From assembly GCA_002684695.1 (NCBI GenBank), contig NYVQ01000021.1:7543-16998 (forward strand): a stretch of 9,456 nt of DNA, read 5' to 3'. The notes beneath the pieces are model-generated. The model had not been told where the DNA came from, made no database searches, and was given only the letters and a program-made list of their open reading frames with translations. Below, piece after piece: positions 1 through 5,536 of this stretch. This DNA is from SAR116 cluster bacterium (GTDB taxonomy: Bacteria > Pseudomonadota > Alphaproteobacteria > Puniceispirillales > GCA-002684695). Position 1 is the stretch's first letter; each line of letters opens with the position of its first letter. Both the position numbers and the translations under genes were made by a program.

Positions 1-1
1 A

Positions 2-265
2 AAGCCAACATATATTTCCTATGATATAGACTTTGTCGATCCAACTTTTGCGCCAGGTACTGGCACACCGGAAGTAGGAGGGCCTAATTCATTCCAGGCA
101 ATTCAGGTAGTAAGAGAGTTAGATGGAGTTAACATAATAGGTGCGGATCTTGTTGAAGTTTCTCCACCTTTTGATACTAACGGAGGTACAGCTTGGTTAG
201 GAGTATCTATCATGTTCGAATTATTATGCGTTATGGCGAAAAATATTAGTGATAAAAATAAATAA
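2..265 (+). CDS. Agmatinase/arginase-family ureohydrolase, C-terminal part (5' end outside window)
   Basis: Eighty-seven C-terminal residues of a ureohydrolase are visible; the start lies beyond the left edge. These enzymes use a two-manganese centre to hydrolyse guanidino compounds (agmatine, arginine, guanidinobutyrate and relatives) to urea and an amine. The fragment opens with YISYDIDFVDPTFAPGTG, which fits the third arginase-family signature (S-x-D-x-D-x3-P-x3-P-G), including the two metal-ligand aspartates of DID. Further on, GADLVEVSPPFD matches the conserved D-x-VE-x-P-x-D block near the C-terminus, and a final helix rich in Leu and Met closes the fold. Family membership is firm. The substrate cannot be told from this end because the specificity loops lie upstream; PGTGTPEVGG is the style of agmatinase-like enzymes rather than classical arginases. 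The last 17 bases overlap the next gene in another frame. Confidence 0.9.
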   Translation, partial: KPTYISYDIDFVDPTFAPGTGTPEVGGPNSFQAIQVVRELDGVNIIGADLVEVSPPFDTNGGTAWLGVSIMFELLCVMAKNISDKNK

Positions 266-743
266 ACTATTTTACTATAATTACTTATTAGCCTTTTGTT
301 TAACATGTTTTAATCCATCTATTGGCAAAAGTTCTGATACTCAAGAACTCGATGGCATTTGGTTTATATGTGAGTTTAGCGTTAGTAATAATCCTCCTGA
401 TGATAGTTGTGAAATGCTTGATAACGACGGTTTTTTAGTTGAACAGGGAAAAATTTCACATTTAAAAATTAAAAATAGTAAACAAAAGGGTTGCAGAGGC
501 GATAGGATAGGCCATTGTTTTAAGGATGGCACACCTGGTTTAAAAGCAAAGAAAAGAAAAATTGGGGAGTTTGTTATTGGCTCGAACTGGGTGGAGATTG
601 ATTATTTAGCTTGTTCCCAGAGATATTGGTTCAAAGAGTATGAAAATTTCTGGCATGGATGGCCTGATGATAAAAAGTGTATTTGGACAAGGACAAAAGA
701 GTTTTTTGTTCAAAGATACGAGGGTGACTTAGAAATTAATTAG
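249..743 (+). CDS. Secreted six-cysteine protein of unknown function
   Basis: I do not recognise this 164-residue protein. It starts with a basic, aromatic N-terminus and a hydrophobic stretch (about residues 7-25, LFYYNYLLAFCLTCF) that looks like a Sec signal peptide, with cleavage likely near residues 26-30. The lipobox rule is not met, since the residue before C17 is Phe and before C20 is Thr, so a lipoprotein is unlikely. The mature part carries six cysteines (41, 54, 82, 90, 122, 144), enough for three disulfides, and many Trp/Tyr/Phe residues (GIWFICEF, RYWFKEYENFWHGW). This suggests a small, disulfide-stabilised, probably beta-rich periplasmic domain. The start is GTG, with no clear ribosome-binding site, inside the end of the ureohydrolase gene. 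No ATG lies nearby (the first internal Met is residue 56), so the exact start is uncertain. The 3' end overlaps the convergent Sel1 gene by 8 bases. Confidence 0.6.
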   Translation: MIKINKLFYYNYLLAFCLTCFNPSIGKSSDTQELDGIWFICEFSVSNNPPDDSCEMLDNDGFLVEQGKISHLKIKNSKQKGCRGDRIGHCFKDGTPGLKAKKRKIGEFVIGSNWVEIDYLACSQRYWFKEYENFWHGWPDDKKCIWTRTKEFFVQRYEGDLEIN

Positions 744-1428
744 TTTTTATTTTTTGAATTTCACTTTCCAAACTTGACACTAAAATTTCCATTTCGTCTA
801 ATTGCTCAGTTTCTAACATAGGTAAGAGGCTATTCAAAAGTCTTTTAGATCCTTTTACTTTTTTCTTTTTCGCTATTGAAGAATAACTTGCTGCAAGCAA
901 AATATTTCTATTACTCTGATCTATTAATGCAAGATTTGCTAAATAAAGATAAGCATTATTTTGATTTCTAGAAGCTGCTAATTTATAAGATGTTGCGGCT
1001 TTAATAATATTCCTTTCTCCACCAATGCCATGTTCGTACATCCAACCAAGTTTAAATGATGCTGAGGGAATTTTTTTTTCTGATAGCAATTGGAAAATTT
1101 TTCTAGCCTCTATATGATCCTCTTGATCATCTGATTTGATAAGATATAATCCAACTTTAAATTGAGCTTCAGTTAAACCATTATCAGCGGCAAGTTTAAA
1201 AAAATATAATGCTTTTTTGATTTTGCCTTCATCTTCAAACTTTATACCTATTAAAAAATTTTGTTTAGGGTCAATTACAAAGTTTTTATCCCTATACCAG
1301 TTCATTGCATCGCCATACGTTTCATGCGCAATAATAGAATTGGGAAATATAAAAATTAAATTTATAAAAATACAAAAAACTAATAATCTTTTTCTGAAAA
1401 ACTTGAATGATTTGGAAATTCTTACCAT
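736..1428 (-). CDS. Exported Sel1-like (TPR-type) repeat protein
   Basis: The 230-residue product begins with a basic segment and a hydrophobic stretch (about residues 14-33, RLLVFCIFINLIFIF) that reads as a signal peptide or N-terminal anchor, placing the rest in the periplasm. Residues about 53-190 contain three to four Sel1-like helical repeats. The clearest are at about 70-87 (IKKALYFFKLAADNG, followed by a TEAQFKVGLYL continuation) and about 124-157 (SFKLGWMYEHGIGGERN, then AATSYKLAA). Such repeats act as protein-protein scaffolds; no enzymatic motif is seen. A charged C-terminal helix (about 205-228, rich in Glu/Leu/Lys) may form a short coiled coil. No ribosome-binding site precedes the ATG, and only 34 bases separate it from the divergent ygfZ. 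The binding partner cannot be inferred from context. Confidence 0.75.
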   Translation of the reverse strand: MVRISKSFKFFRKRLLVFCIFINLIFIFPNSIIAHETYGDAMNWYRDKNFVIDPKQNFLIGIKFEDEGKIKKALYFFKLAADNGLTEAQFKVGLYLIKSDDQEDHIEARKIFQLLSEKKIPSASFKLGWMYEHGIGGERNIIKAATSYKLAASRNQNNAYLYLANLALIDQSNRNILLAASYSSIAKKKKVKGSKRLLNSLLPMLETEQLDEMEILVSSLESEIQKIKTN

Positions 1429-1462
1429 AATTCAATATATGTTTTTTTTTTAGAGATACAAA

Positions 1463-2260
1463 ATGAAAATGCATTTACTCAATGATAGATCCACTTTTCG
1501 AATTCAAGGTGAAGATACTTTTGAATTTTTACAATCGGTATTAACTGCCGATATTAATCCTCTGAAGGAAAATAAAGCAGTCGCTTCTTGTCTTTTAAGT
1601 GCTCAGGGTAGAGTCATGTATGATTTTCTTTTGTATCCCGAAGATAGCGATGAGTTTTCATGTGTAGTTGACTGTCACAATTCTGAAAAACAGGAATTAA
1701 TTAAAAAAATAAGTATGTATAAATTAAGAAGTAATGTGAATATAGAAGACAGTTTAAATCTAAATATAGCTATTAGTTTTTCAAAAGAGAGTAATTTTAT
1801 TATTGACCCAAGGCATAAAGACTTACCGTTTAGGTATTTAATTGAAGATCATAAGAAAAACCTATTAGATAACAATAATTCATTATACTTAAATAGCAGG
1901 TTAAAATTAGGCGTCTCTGAAGGGCCTGACGAAATACCTAGAGGTGATGCTTTGCCACTAGATTTCTGGATGGATAAAACATCACATGTTTCTTTCAACA
2001 AGGGGTGCTTTATAGGGCAGGAAGTTACTGCAAGGGTATTTCATAGAAACAAAATAAGAAGACGACTTATTGTAATTGATTTAAAAGAAATAGATTTTGG
2101 TAAGAGTGATTTACCAAAAACTTTTAAATATATTAATAAAGTTAGTAATTACTTACTTTTACTTGCAACAACAGATTTTTTAAAAGAGTTTGAGAATAAA
2201 ACAAAAAAACCTCAGATAGAGTTACTTGGTAAAAAAAATATTTTTTATTTTTATAATTAA
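1463..2260 (+). CDS. ygfZ: YgfZ/GcvT-like folate-binding protein (tRNA-modifying / Fe-S maturation factor)
   Basis: The 265-residue protein belongs to the YgfZ (IBA57/CAF17) branch of the GcvT fold. This branch uses folate to help build or repair certain 4Fe-4S enzymes, including the tRNA methylthiotransferase MiaB. The diagnostic motif KGCFIGQEVTAR lies at residues 180-191, with the conserved functional cysteine at 182. Near the N-terminus, FLQSVLTADI (22-31) and LLSAQGRVMYDFLLYP (44-59) match the conserved folate-binding barrel blocks. It is shorter than E. coli YgfZ (326 residues), mainly because of a compact C-terminal domain after the motif. ATG 1463 is chosen because AGAGA about 6-7 bases upstream can serve as a ribosome-binding site; ATG 1469 is in frame and is the alternative. 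The stop overlaps the opposite-strand DUF1192 stop. Confidence 0.88.
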   Translation: MKMHLLNDRSTFRIQGEDTFEFLQSVLTADINPLKENKAVASCLLSAQGRVMYDFLLYPEDSDEFSCVVDCHNSEKQELIKKISMYKLRSNVNIEDSLNLNIAISFSKESNFIIDPRHKDLPFRYLIEDHKKNLLDNNNSLYLNSRLKLGVSEGPDEIPRGDALPLDFWMDKTSHVSFNKGCFIGQEVTARVFHRNKIRRRLIVIDLKEIDFGKSDLPKTFKYINKVSNYLLLLATTDFLKEFENKTKKPQIELLGKKNIFYFYN

Positions 2261-2433
2261 TTTTTGAAAAGATTTTTTACTGAATCCGAGGCATTTTCTT
2301 TGTCTGATATAATTTTTTTTACTTTAGCAATTTCACTTTCAAGTTTATTTATATACTCTTTAAGATCAGATATATTCCACCTATCCATTTCAATTTTAAC
2401 ATTTTGTGGTTTTAATTCTTCTAGATCATCCAT
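2257..2433 (-). CDS. DUF1192-family micro-protein (58 aa)
   Basis: This small gene is easily missed because it has only 58 codons. It reads from ATG at 2433-2431 to TAA at 2259-2257. The protein starts MDDLEELKPQ, then has a central WNISDLKEYINKLESEIAKV helix (about residues 19-38), a lysine-rich part and an end reading SVKNLFKN. This is the layout of DUF1192: an acidic N-terminal DDLE, an 'ls.deLe.rI..Le.EI..l' coiled-coil helix, and a C-terminal 'a..lFK' tail. The family is typical of alphaproteobacteria and has no known function. GAG within TGAGATAAATACA offers a modest ribosome-binding site. Its stop codon shares the bases TTAA with the ygfZ stop (4-base convergent overlap). A 61-codon reading on the other strand across the same bases is a hydrophobic shadow with no family resemblance. 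The family call rests on pattern recall. Confidence 0.72.
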   Translation of the reverse strand: MDDLEELKPQNVKIEMDRWNISDLKEYINKLESEIAKVKKIISDKENASDSVKNLFKN

Positions 2434-2514
2434 TGTATTTATCTCATAAATTAATTATATGTATAAATTATAATCTTAGAATACATATCGTTTTGATTTT
2501 GTAAATTTAGTTTT
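2434..2514. promoter_or_regulatory. Divergent promoter region between DUF1192 and trcR, with palindromic TATAAT box
   Basis: This 81-base, very AT-rich gap must hold the start signals for both flanking genes. The palindrome ATTATAAT at 2467-2474 gives a perfect -10 hexamer on both strands: TATAAT at 2469-2474 for trcR, and the same hexamer read leftwards at 2467-2472 for DUF1192. A second leftward TATAAT lies at 2454-2459. No good TTGACA-type -35 box is found at 16-18 bases from any of them, so in such AT-rich DNA these assignments are tentative. Confidence 0.35.
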
Positions 2515-2518
2515 GGAG
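2515..2518 (+). promoter_or_regulatory. Ribosome-binding site of trcR (decides the start)
   Basis: GGAG sits 6 bases before ATG 2525. A longer reading from TTG 2513 would place this Shine-Dalgarno core inside the coding region, so the ATG is the better start. Confidence 0.7.
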
Positions 2519-2524
2519 TTTTTT

Positions 2525-3091
2525 ATGTCAGCACCTTTAATGCCTAAAGCAACAGCTATTTGGCTAATAGAAAATACAGCATTAACATTTGATCAGATAT
2601 CTCAATTCTGTAATATACATATTTTAGAAATTCAAGCTATAGCGGATGGTGAAGTTGATACAGGCATAATGGGTTTTAGTCCAGTTATTAATGGTCAGTT
2701 AACTAATGAAGAAATTCAAAGATGTGAAAAAGACACTTCAGCAACTCTAAAGATAATTTCATCTAATCTTCCAGAGGTAAGTCTAAAAACAAAAGGTCCT
2801 AAGTATGTCCCTCTTTCAAGAAGAGGAGATAAACCTAATGCAATAGCATGGCTTGTAAAGTACCATTCTGAACTTAAAGATTCTCAAATTGTAAGGTTAA
2901 TTGGAACTACAAAAAGTACTATTGAGAAAATAAGGGATAGAAGTCATTGGAATATACTAAACATTACTGCAAAGCACCCTGTTTTATTAGAACTATGTAG
3001 CTACGAAGACCTCAATAAGGCAATAGTTAAAGCTGGTGGTGATCCAACAACTTCAGAAGTTCAGGTGAATACAATTTCTGAGCTACCATAA
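2525..3091 (+). CDS. trcR: TrcR/DUF1013-family cell-cycle transcriptional regulator
   Basis: The 188-residue product (MSAPLMPKATAIWLIENTAL...) matches DUF1013, the family named TrcR for a cell-cycle transcriptional regulator in Caulobacter and nearly confined to alphaproteobacteria. Two helix-turn-helix-like units can be seen. One is at about residues 8-43 (ATAIWLIENTALTFDQIS, then an EIQAIADGE recognition-like helix). The other is at about 108-146 (NAIAWLVKYHSELKDSQIV, then TKSTIEKIRDRSHW). They share the pattern A-x-WL-x(7)-L-x(3)-QI and look like an internal duplication. Between them lies a linker with PKYVPLSRRGDKP. The longer reading from TTG 2513 is rejected because GGAG is placed correctly for ATG 2525. 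The DUF465 gene follows after 2 bases and is probably co-transcribed. The family call is firm; its targets in this organism are unknown. Confidence 0.85.
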   Translation: MSAPLMPKATAIWLIENTALTFDQISQFCNIHILEIQAIADGEVDTGIMGFSPVINGQLTNEEIQRCEKDTSATLKIISSNLPEVSLKTKGPKYVPLSRRGDKPNAIAWLVKYHSELKDSQIVRLIGTTKSTIEKIRDRSHWNILNITAKHPVLLELCSYEDLNKAIVKAGGDPTTSEVQVNTISELP

Positions 3092-3093
3092 GG

Positions 3094-3297
3094 ATGGAAG
3101 ATGATCATTCAAAAATAAAAGATAAATTAAATGATTTAATAAACCAGCATGCTGAATTAGATGATGCTATAGAAAGAATTAATGAGGTTATTCCTTTTGA
3201 CCAAATTAAACTTCAAAGATTAAAGAAAAGAAAATTAATACTTAAAGATGAAATAAAAAAATTAAAATCTAAGATTTTGCCTGATATTATTGCTTAG
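3094..3297 (+). CDS. YdcH/DUF465-family small coiled-coil protein
   Basis: The 67-residue protein is almost entirely helical and charged. Residues 12-36 (LNDLINQHAELDDAIERI onwards) form the first helix. Residues 40-61 contain the family hallmark RLKKRKLILKDEIKKLKSK, matching the DUF465 consensus 'rLKkrKL.LKDeI..l'. Family members form small antiparallel helical hairpins; their function is not established. The ATG lies 2 bases after the trcR stop, and AGG directly abuts it, so initiation probably relies on translational coupling with trcR. This short spacing supports an operon. No other in-frame start codon of note occurs downstream. Confidence 0.8.
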   Translation: MEDDHSKIKDKLNDLINQHAELDDAIERINEVIPFDQIKLQRLKKRKLILKDEIKKLKSKILPDIIA

Positions 3298-3320
3298 TTT
3301 TTAATTTTTTAAAAATCCTG

Positions 3321-3376
3321 GAAGTAGAATTATTAAGAAAATTTTTTCATAATTTAAAAATTACTATAACTACTTC
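3321..3376. terminator. Nested inverted repeat between convergent genes, possible bidirectional terminator
   Basis: GAAGTAG at 3321-3327 and CTACTTC at 3370-3376 are perfect inverted repeats. Inside them AATTTTT (3340-3346) can pair with AAAAATT (3356-3362) around a 9-base loop. The region lies between the tail-to-tail DUF465 and metA genes, where a shared terminator would be expected. The outer stem is only 7 bp, the inner one is all A/T, and no strong U-run follows at once on the plus strand, so this is a weak call. Confidence 0.3.
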
Positions 3377-3395
3377 TTTATAATAGTCTAATTAG

Positions 3396-4319
3396 CTATT
3401 TTCTATTCTTTAGAGTTGACAAATCATATGGAGTTTTTTGGTATAATTGATTTAACCAGTTAGCAAATAGAAGAAAAGCAAAAGGTCTCCAAATGTTTGT
3501 AGGCGTTTGTTTAACATCATTATTAGGATAATAATTTTCAGGCATTAGTATTTTTTGATTAGAGTTTAAATCCCTTTCATACTCTTTATGCAAAGTATTA
3601 AAATCATATTCAAGATGATTAAAAATAAAAAAGTCATCATTATTATTATTAATCATCATGCCAATCCCAGCATTTTTTGAGGAAGCAAGAATATCAAACT
3701 GTGAAAATTTTTTAATATCAACCTCTTTGGTCTCAGTATGTCTTGAAACAGGCATTGGAAAAATATCTGTAAAGCCTTGCATTAATCTTAATTTTGCTTG
3801 ATTGATTTGATGAGAAAAAATACCAAATATTTTATCATCTAATTTATGCTTTGGAATATTATATTGATGATATAAAATTGCTTGTGCTCCCCAGCAAACC
3901 CCTATTTTTTGGAATACATGATTATTAGACCAATCAATAATTTCAACTAATTCTTTCCAATATGCTACTTTTTCAAAAGGAAGAGTTTCAACTGGAGCCC
4001 CTGTGATTATTAGCGCATCATAAAAATTATCTTTTATTTCGTCTAATGTATAATAAAACTCATTTAAATATGCTGTTTCTTCATTCTTTGGTTGATAAGA
4101 GGCAGTTGTCATTAACGTCAACTCTATTTGAAGAGGGCTATTGCCTAAAAGCCTAGCAAATTGAACCTCCGTATCTCTTTTTTTAGGCATTAAATTTAAA
4201 AGGATTACTCTCATTGGTCTGATATCCTGTCTGAGAGCAGTATCGCTTGAAATTAATTGTACCTGCTCTTTTTCTAGTTGCTGTTTTGCTGGTAGTTTAG
4301 AGGGTACTTTTATAGGCAT
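3396..4319 (-). CDS. metA: MetA-type homoserine O-acyltransferase, probably acetyl-CoA-dependent
   Basis: The 307-residue enzyme activates homoserine for methionine synthesis by acylating its hydroxyl group. Full family length and landmarks are present: LNLMPKKRDTEVQFARLLGN (41-60), the nucleophile Cys142 in GVCWGAQA, and the catalytic His234 and Glu236 in FNHLEYD (E. coli H235/E237). Residue 111 in GAPVETLPFE is Glu. In this family Glu111 is the published mark of acetyl-CoA use (as in Bacillus cereus MetA), whereas the E. coli succinyl-CoA enzyme has Gly there. The name 'homoserine O-succinyltransferase' would therefore probably be wrong here. The gene follows coq9 by 25 bases on the same strand, with no strong ribosome-binding site, so it is probably read from the coq9 promoter. 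That gap is too short for a SAM riboswitch. Confidence 0.92.
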   Translation of the reverse strand: MPIKVPSKLPAKQQLEKEQVQLISSDTALRQDIRPMRVILLNLMPKKRDTEVQFARLLGNSPLQIELTLMTTASYQPKNEETAYLNEFYYTLDEIKDNFYDALIITGAPVETLPFEKVAYWKELVEIIDWSNNHVFQKIGVCWGAQAILYHQYNIPKHKLDDKIFGIFSHQINQAKLRLMQGFTDIFPMPVSRHTETKEVDIKKFSQFDILASSKNAGIGMMINNNNDDFFIFNHLEYDFNTLHKEYERDLNSNQKILMPENYYPNNDVKQTPTNIWRPFAFLLFANWLNQLYQKTPYDLSTLKNRK

Positions 4320-4344
4320 GGCTGATATTTATTTACGATTAAAC

Positions 4345-4986
4345 TCATTTGTTAAAATTAAAAAATGAAAATTTGTTCAATGGATCAAAAGAAAACTTGA
4401 TAGTATCTTTTATTGGTTTAGTAAATTTTCCAATCATATTCACATTATCTAATCTTCTATCAATAAATTGCTCTACATTTTTTAAATCCGGATCTGATAA
4501 CCCTAGCCAATACATCAATGAACTGGAATAAATACCAGCAAGAGTTGCTCTTTTTGTGTAAAAAGAAAAATCTGTAGATCTATCACCAGCTACTTTCGAG
4601 ATTTCATCAGTAGAATTATACATTGCTTTTAATGCCAATTTAGAATTGTTAGGTAAAGCTAAAATGCCAATAGATCTTCGAACAGCTTCTTTATATGGTT
4701 TCAAAATTTCAAATCGGACAAGTAATAAACTCTTAATTTTCTCTGGCATTCTTAAATCTTTATTATCATTTTTCTCATATAAATTTATCATTTGCCTATC
4801 AGTAAAGTCTCCAAAATGAAGTACCGCATCAATTATTCCTCTTGGGAATAAATCATCATAGGTCTTTTCATCAATAGAATGAGCTTTAAAGCCAGTTAAA
4901 ATACTATCCTTAGACCAACCATCAAAATTAATATTTTTTAATGCAGCGTCAATTATTTTATCTTTTAAATTAATTTGGTCAGACAT
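4345..4986 (-). CDS. COQ9-family ubiquinone biosynthesis protein
   Basis: The 213-residue protein matches the COQ9 family, TetR-like all-helical proteins that bind lipid and assist ubiquinone synthesis; in mitochondria COQ9 presents intermediates to the COQ7 hydroxylase. Family blocks visible are an N-terminal TetR-like segment (IIDAALKNINFDGWSKDSI, 11-29), FPRG (47-50), and the strongly conserved core AGDRSTDFSFYTKRATLAGI (133-152), then SSLMYWLGLSDPD and FIDRRLDNV (174-182). The bacterial form is mostly alphaproteobacterial. GGAG (read leftwards from 4995-4992) sits 5 bases before the ATG. metA lies 25 bases downstream on the same strand. The pairing of a ubiquinone protein and a methionine enzyme is not an obvious pathway unit, though methionine-derived SAM feeds ubiquinone methylations. 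Confidence 0.85.
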   Translation of the reverse strand: MSDQINLKDKIIDAALKNINFDGWSKDSILTGFKAHSIDEKTYDDLFPRGIIDAVLHFGDFTDRQMINLYEKNDNKDLRMPEKIKSLLLVRFEILKPYKEAVRRSIGILALPNNSKLALKAMYNSTDEISKVAGDRSTDFSFYTKRATLAGIYSSSLMYWLGLSDPDLKNVEQFIDRRLDNVNMIGKFTKPIKDTIKFSFDPLNKFSFFNFNK

Positions 4987-5160
4987 AGTTTCTCCAATTA
5001 TAGTACTTGTAAGCCTTTTAATATTTAAATATACAAAATGATAAAAAAAATCAAAAAAATCAGAGAAAAATTGTAATTTCTTAACAATTTGGTTTGCTAA
5101 ATGACTAACAATGTGTTACTTACGGCGACTTATATATATTTAAACTATGAAAGATTTTGA
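4987..5160. promoter_or_regulatory. Divergent intergenic region between coq9 and rpsU
   Basis: These 174 bases drive coq9-metA leftwards and rpsU rightwards. A leftward TATAAT at 5002-4997 abuts the coq9 ribosome-binding site GGAG. If it is used, the leader would be only a few bases long, which makes it doubtful. On the rpsU side a TTACTTACGGCGACTTATATA segment (5116-5136) holds the only GC-rich island in the gap, but I cannot assign clear -35/-10 boxes. No stable hairpin is evident. Confidence 0.4.
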
Positions 5161-5167
5161 GTGTTAG
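5147..5167 (+). other. Possible six-codon upstream ORF overlapping the rpsU start
   Basis: ATG 5147 opens a tiny frame, MKDFEC-stop, whose stop TAG (5165-5167) lies just inside rpsU in another frame. The rpsU GTG overlaps its fifth and sixth codons. It may be chance in AT-rich DNA, or it could couple or gate initiation of rpsU, which lacks a strong ribosome-binding site. It has no strong site of its own. Confidence 0.2.
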
Positions 5168-5364
5168 TAACAGTTAGAGACAATAATATTGATCAAGCCT
5201 TAAGAGTATTAAAGAAAAAAATGCAAAGAGAAGGTGTCTTCAGAGAAATGAAAAATAGAAGAGCCTATGAAAAACCTTCAGAAAGACGAGCAAGAGAAGA
5301 AGCAGAATCTACAAGAAGAGTTAGAAAACTAATGAGAAAAAGGTTAGAGCGAGAAGGTTATTAA
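5161..5364 (+). CDS. rpsU: 30S ribosomal protein bS21
   Basis: The 67-residue basic protein is a clear bS21, a late-assembling protein of the small subunit that lies near the anti-Shine-Dalgarno end of 16S rRNA. The family core is evident: VRDNNIDQALRVLKKKMQRE (5-24), then VFREMKNRRAYEKPSERRAR (26-45) and a C-terminal Arg/Lys-rich helix ending KRLEREGY. The frame is closed by TGA at 5158-5160 directly before the GTG, so GTG 5161 is the first possible start, and the resulting length matches the family. Only a weak AAAGA (5150-5154) could act as a ribosome-binding site. The gene stands alone, divergent from coq9 and convergent with pntB. Confidence 0.95.
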   Translation: MLVTVRDNNIDQALRVLKKKMQREGVFREMKNRRAYEKPSERRAREEAESTRRVRKLMRKRLEREGY

Positions 5365-5536
5365 ACTTATATAATTAAATCTTTAATTTTAAAAAATAAA
5401 TACATTTTTGATAGTTTTTAACAAATTATTTTTATTTATTAAAGAGTTACTTTTTTTAACATTAAAATTTCAAATATAAAATCTACCTCATATAAAACGT
5501 CATTTATATTTTAATCTAAATAAATATTTAAAAACA
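5365..5536. other. Gap between convergent rpsU and pntB, no gene seen
   Basis: This 172-base stretch is extremely AT-rich, with stops in all frames. The only neat symmetry is the perfect inverted repeat AATTAAA-TC-TTTAATT at 5373-5388, right after the rpsU stop. Its two-base loop, all-A/T stem and lack of a following T-run make it a poor terminator. Transcription of both flanking genes should end here, but I cannot point to a convincing site. Confidence 0.5.

Noticed and set aside
1442..1451. Run of ten T between the Sel1 gene and ygfZ
   Set aside because: It lies in a 34-base divergent gap without a preceding hairpin, so it is not a terminator; a homopolymer of this length is not notable in this composition.
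2264..2449. Plus-strand 61-codon hydrophobic frame
   Set aside because: It is the shadow of the DUF1192 gene on the other strand; its TTG start has no support and its residues resemble no family.
2513..2524. TTG start that adds four residues to TrcR
   Set aside because: It would put the GGAG ribosome-binding site inside the gene; ATG 2525 is correctly spaced behind it.
4320..4344. SAM riboswitch ahead of metA
   Set aside because: Methionine genes often carry one, but only 25 bases separate coq9 and metA and no structured element fits.
4997..5002. Leftward TATAAT as the coq9 promoter
   Set aside because: It would start transcription within or next to the ribosome-binding site, and there is no -35 box at a proper distance; likely chance in AT-rich DNA.
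5373..5388. AATTAAATCTTTAATT palindrome as the rpsU terminator
   Set aside because: All-A/T stem, two-base loop and no following T-run; too weak to call.
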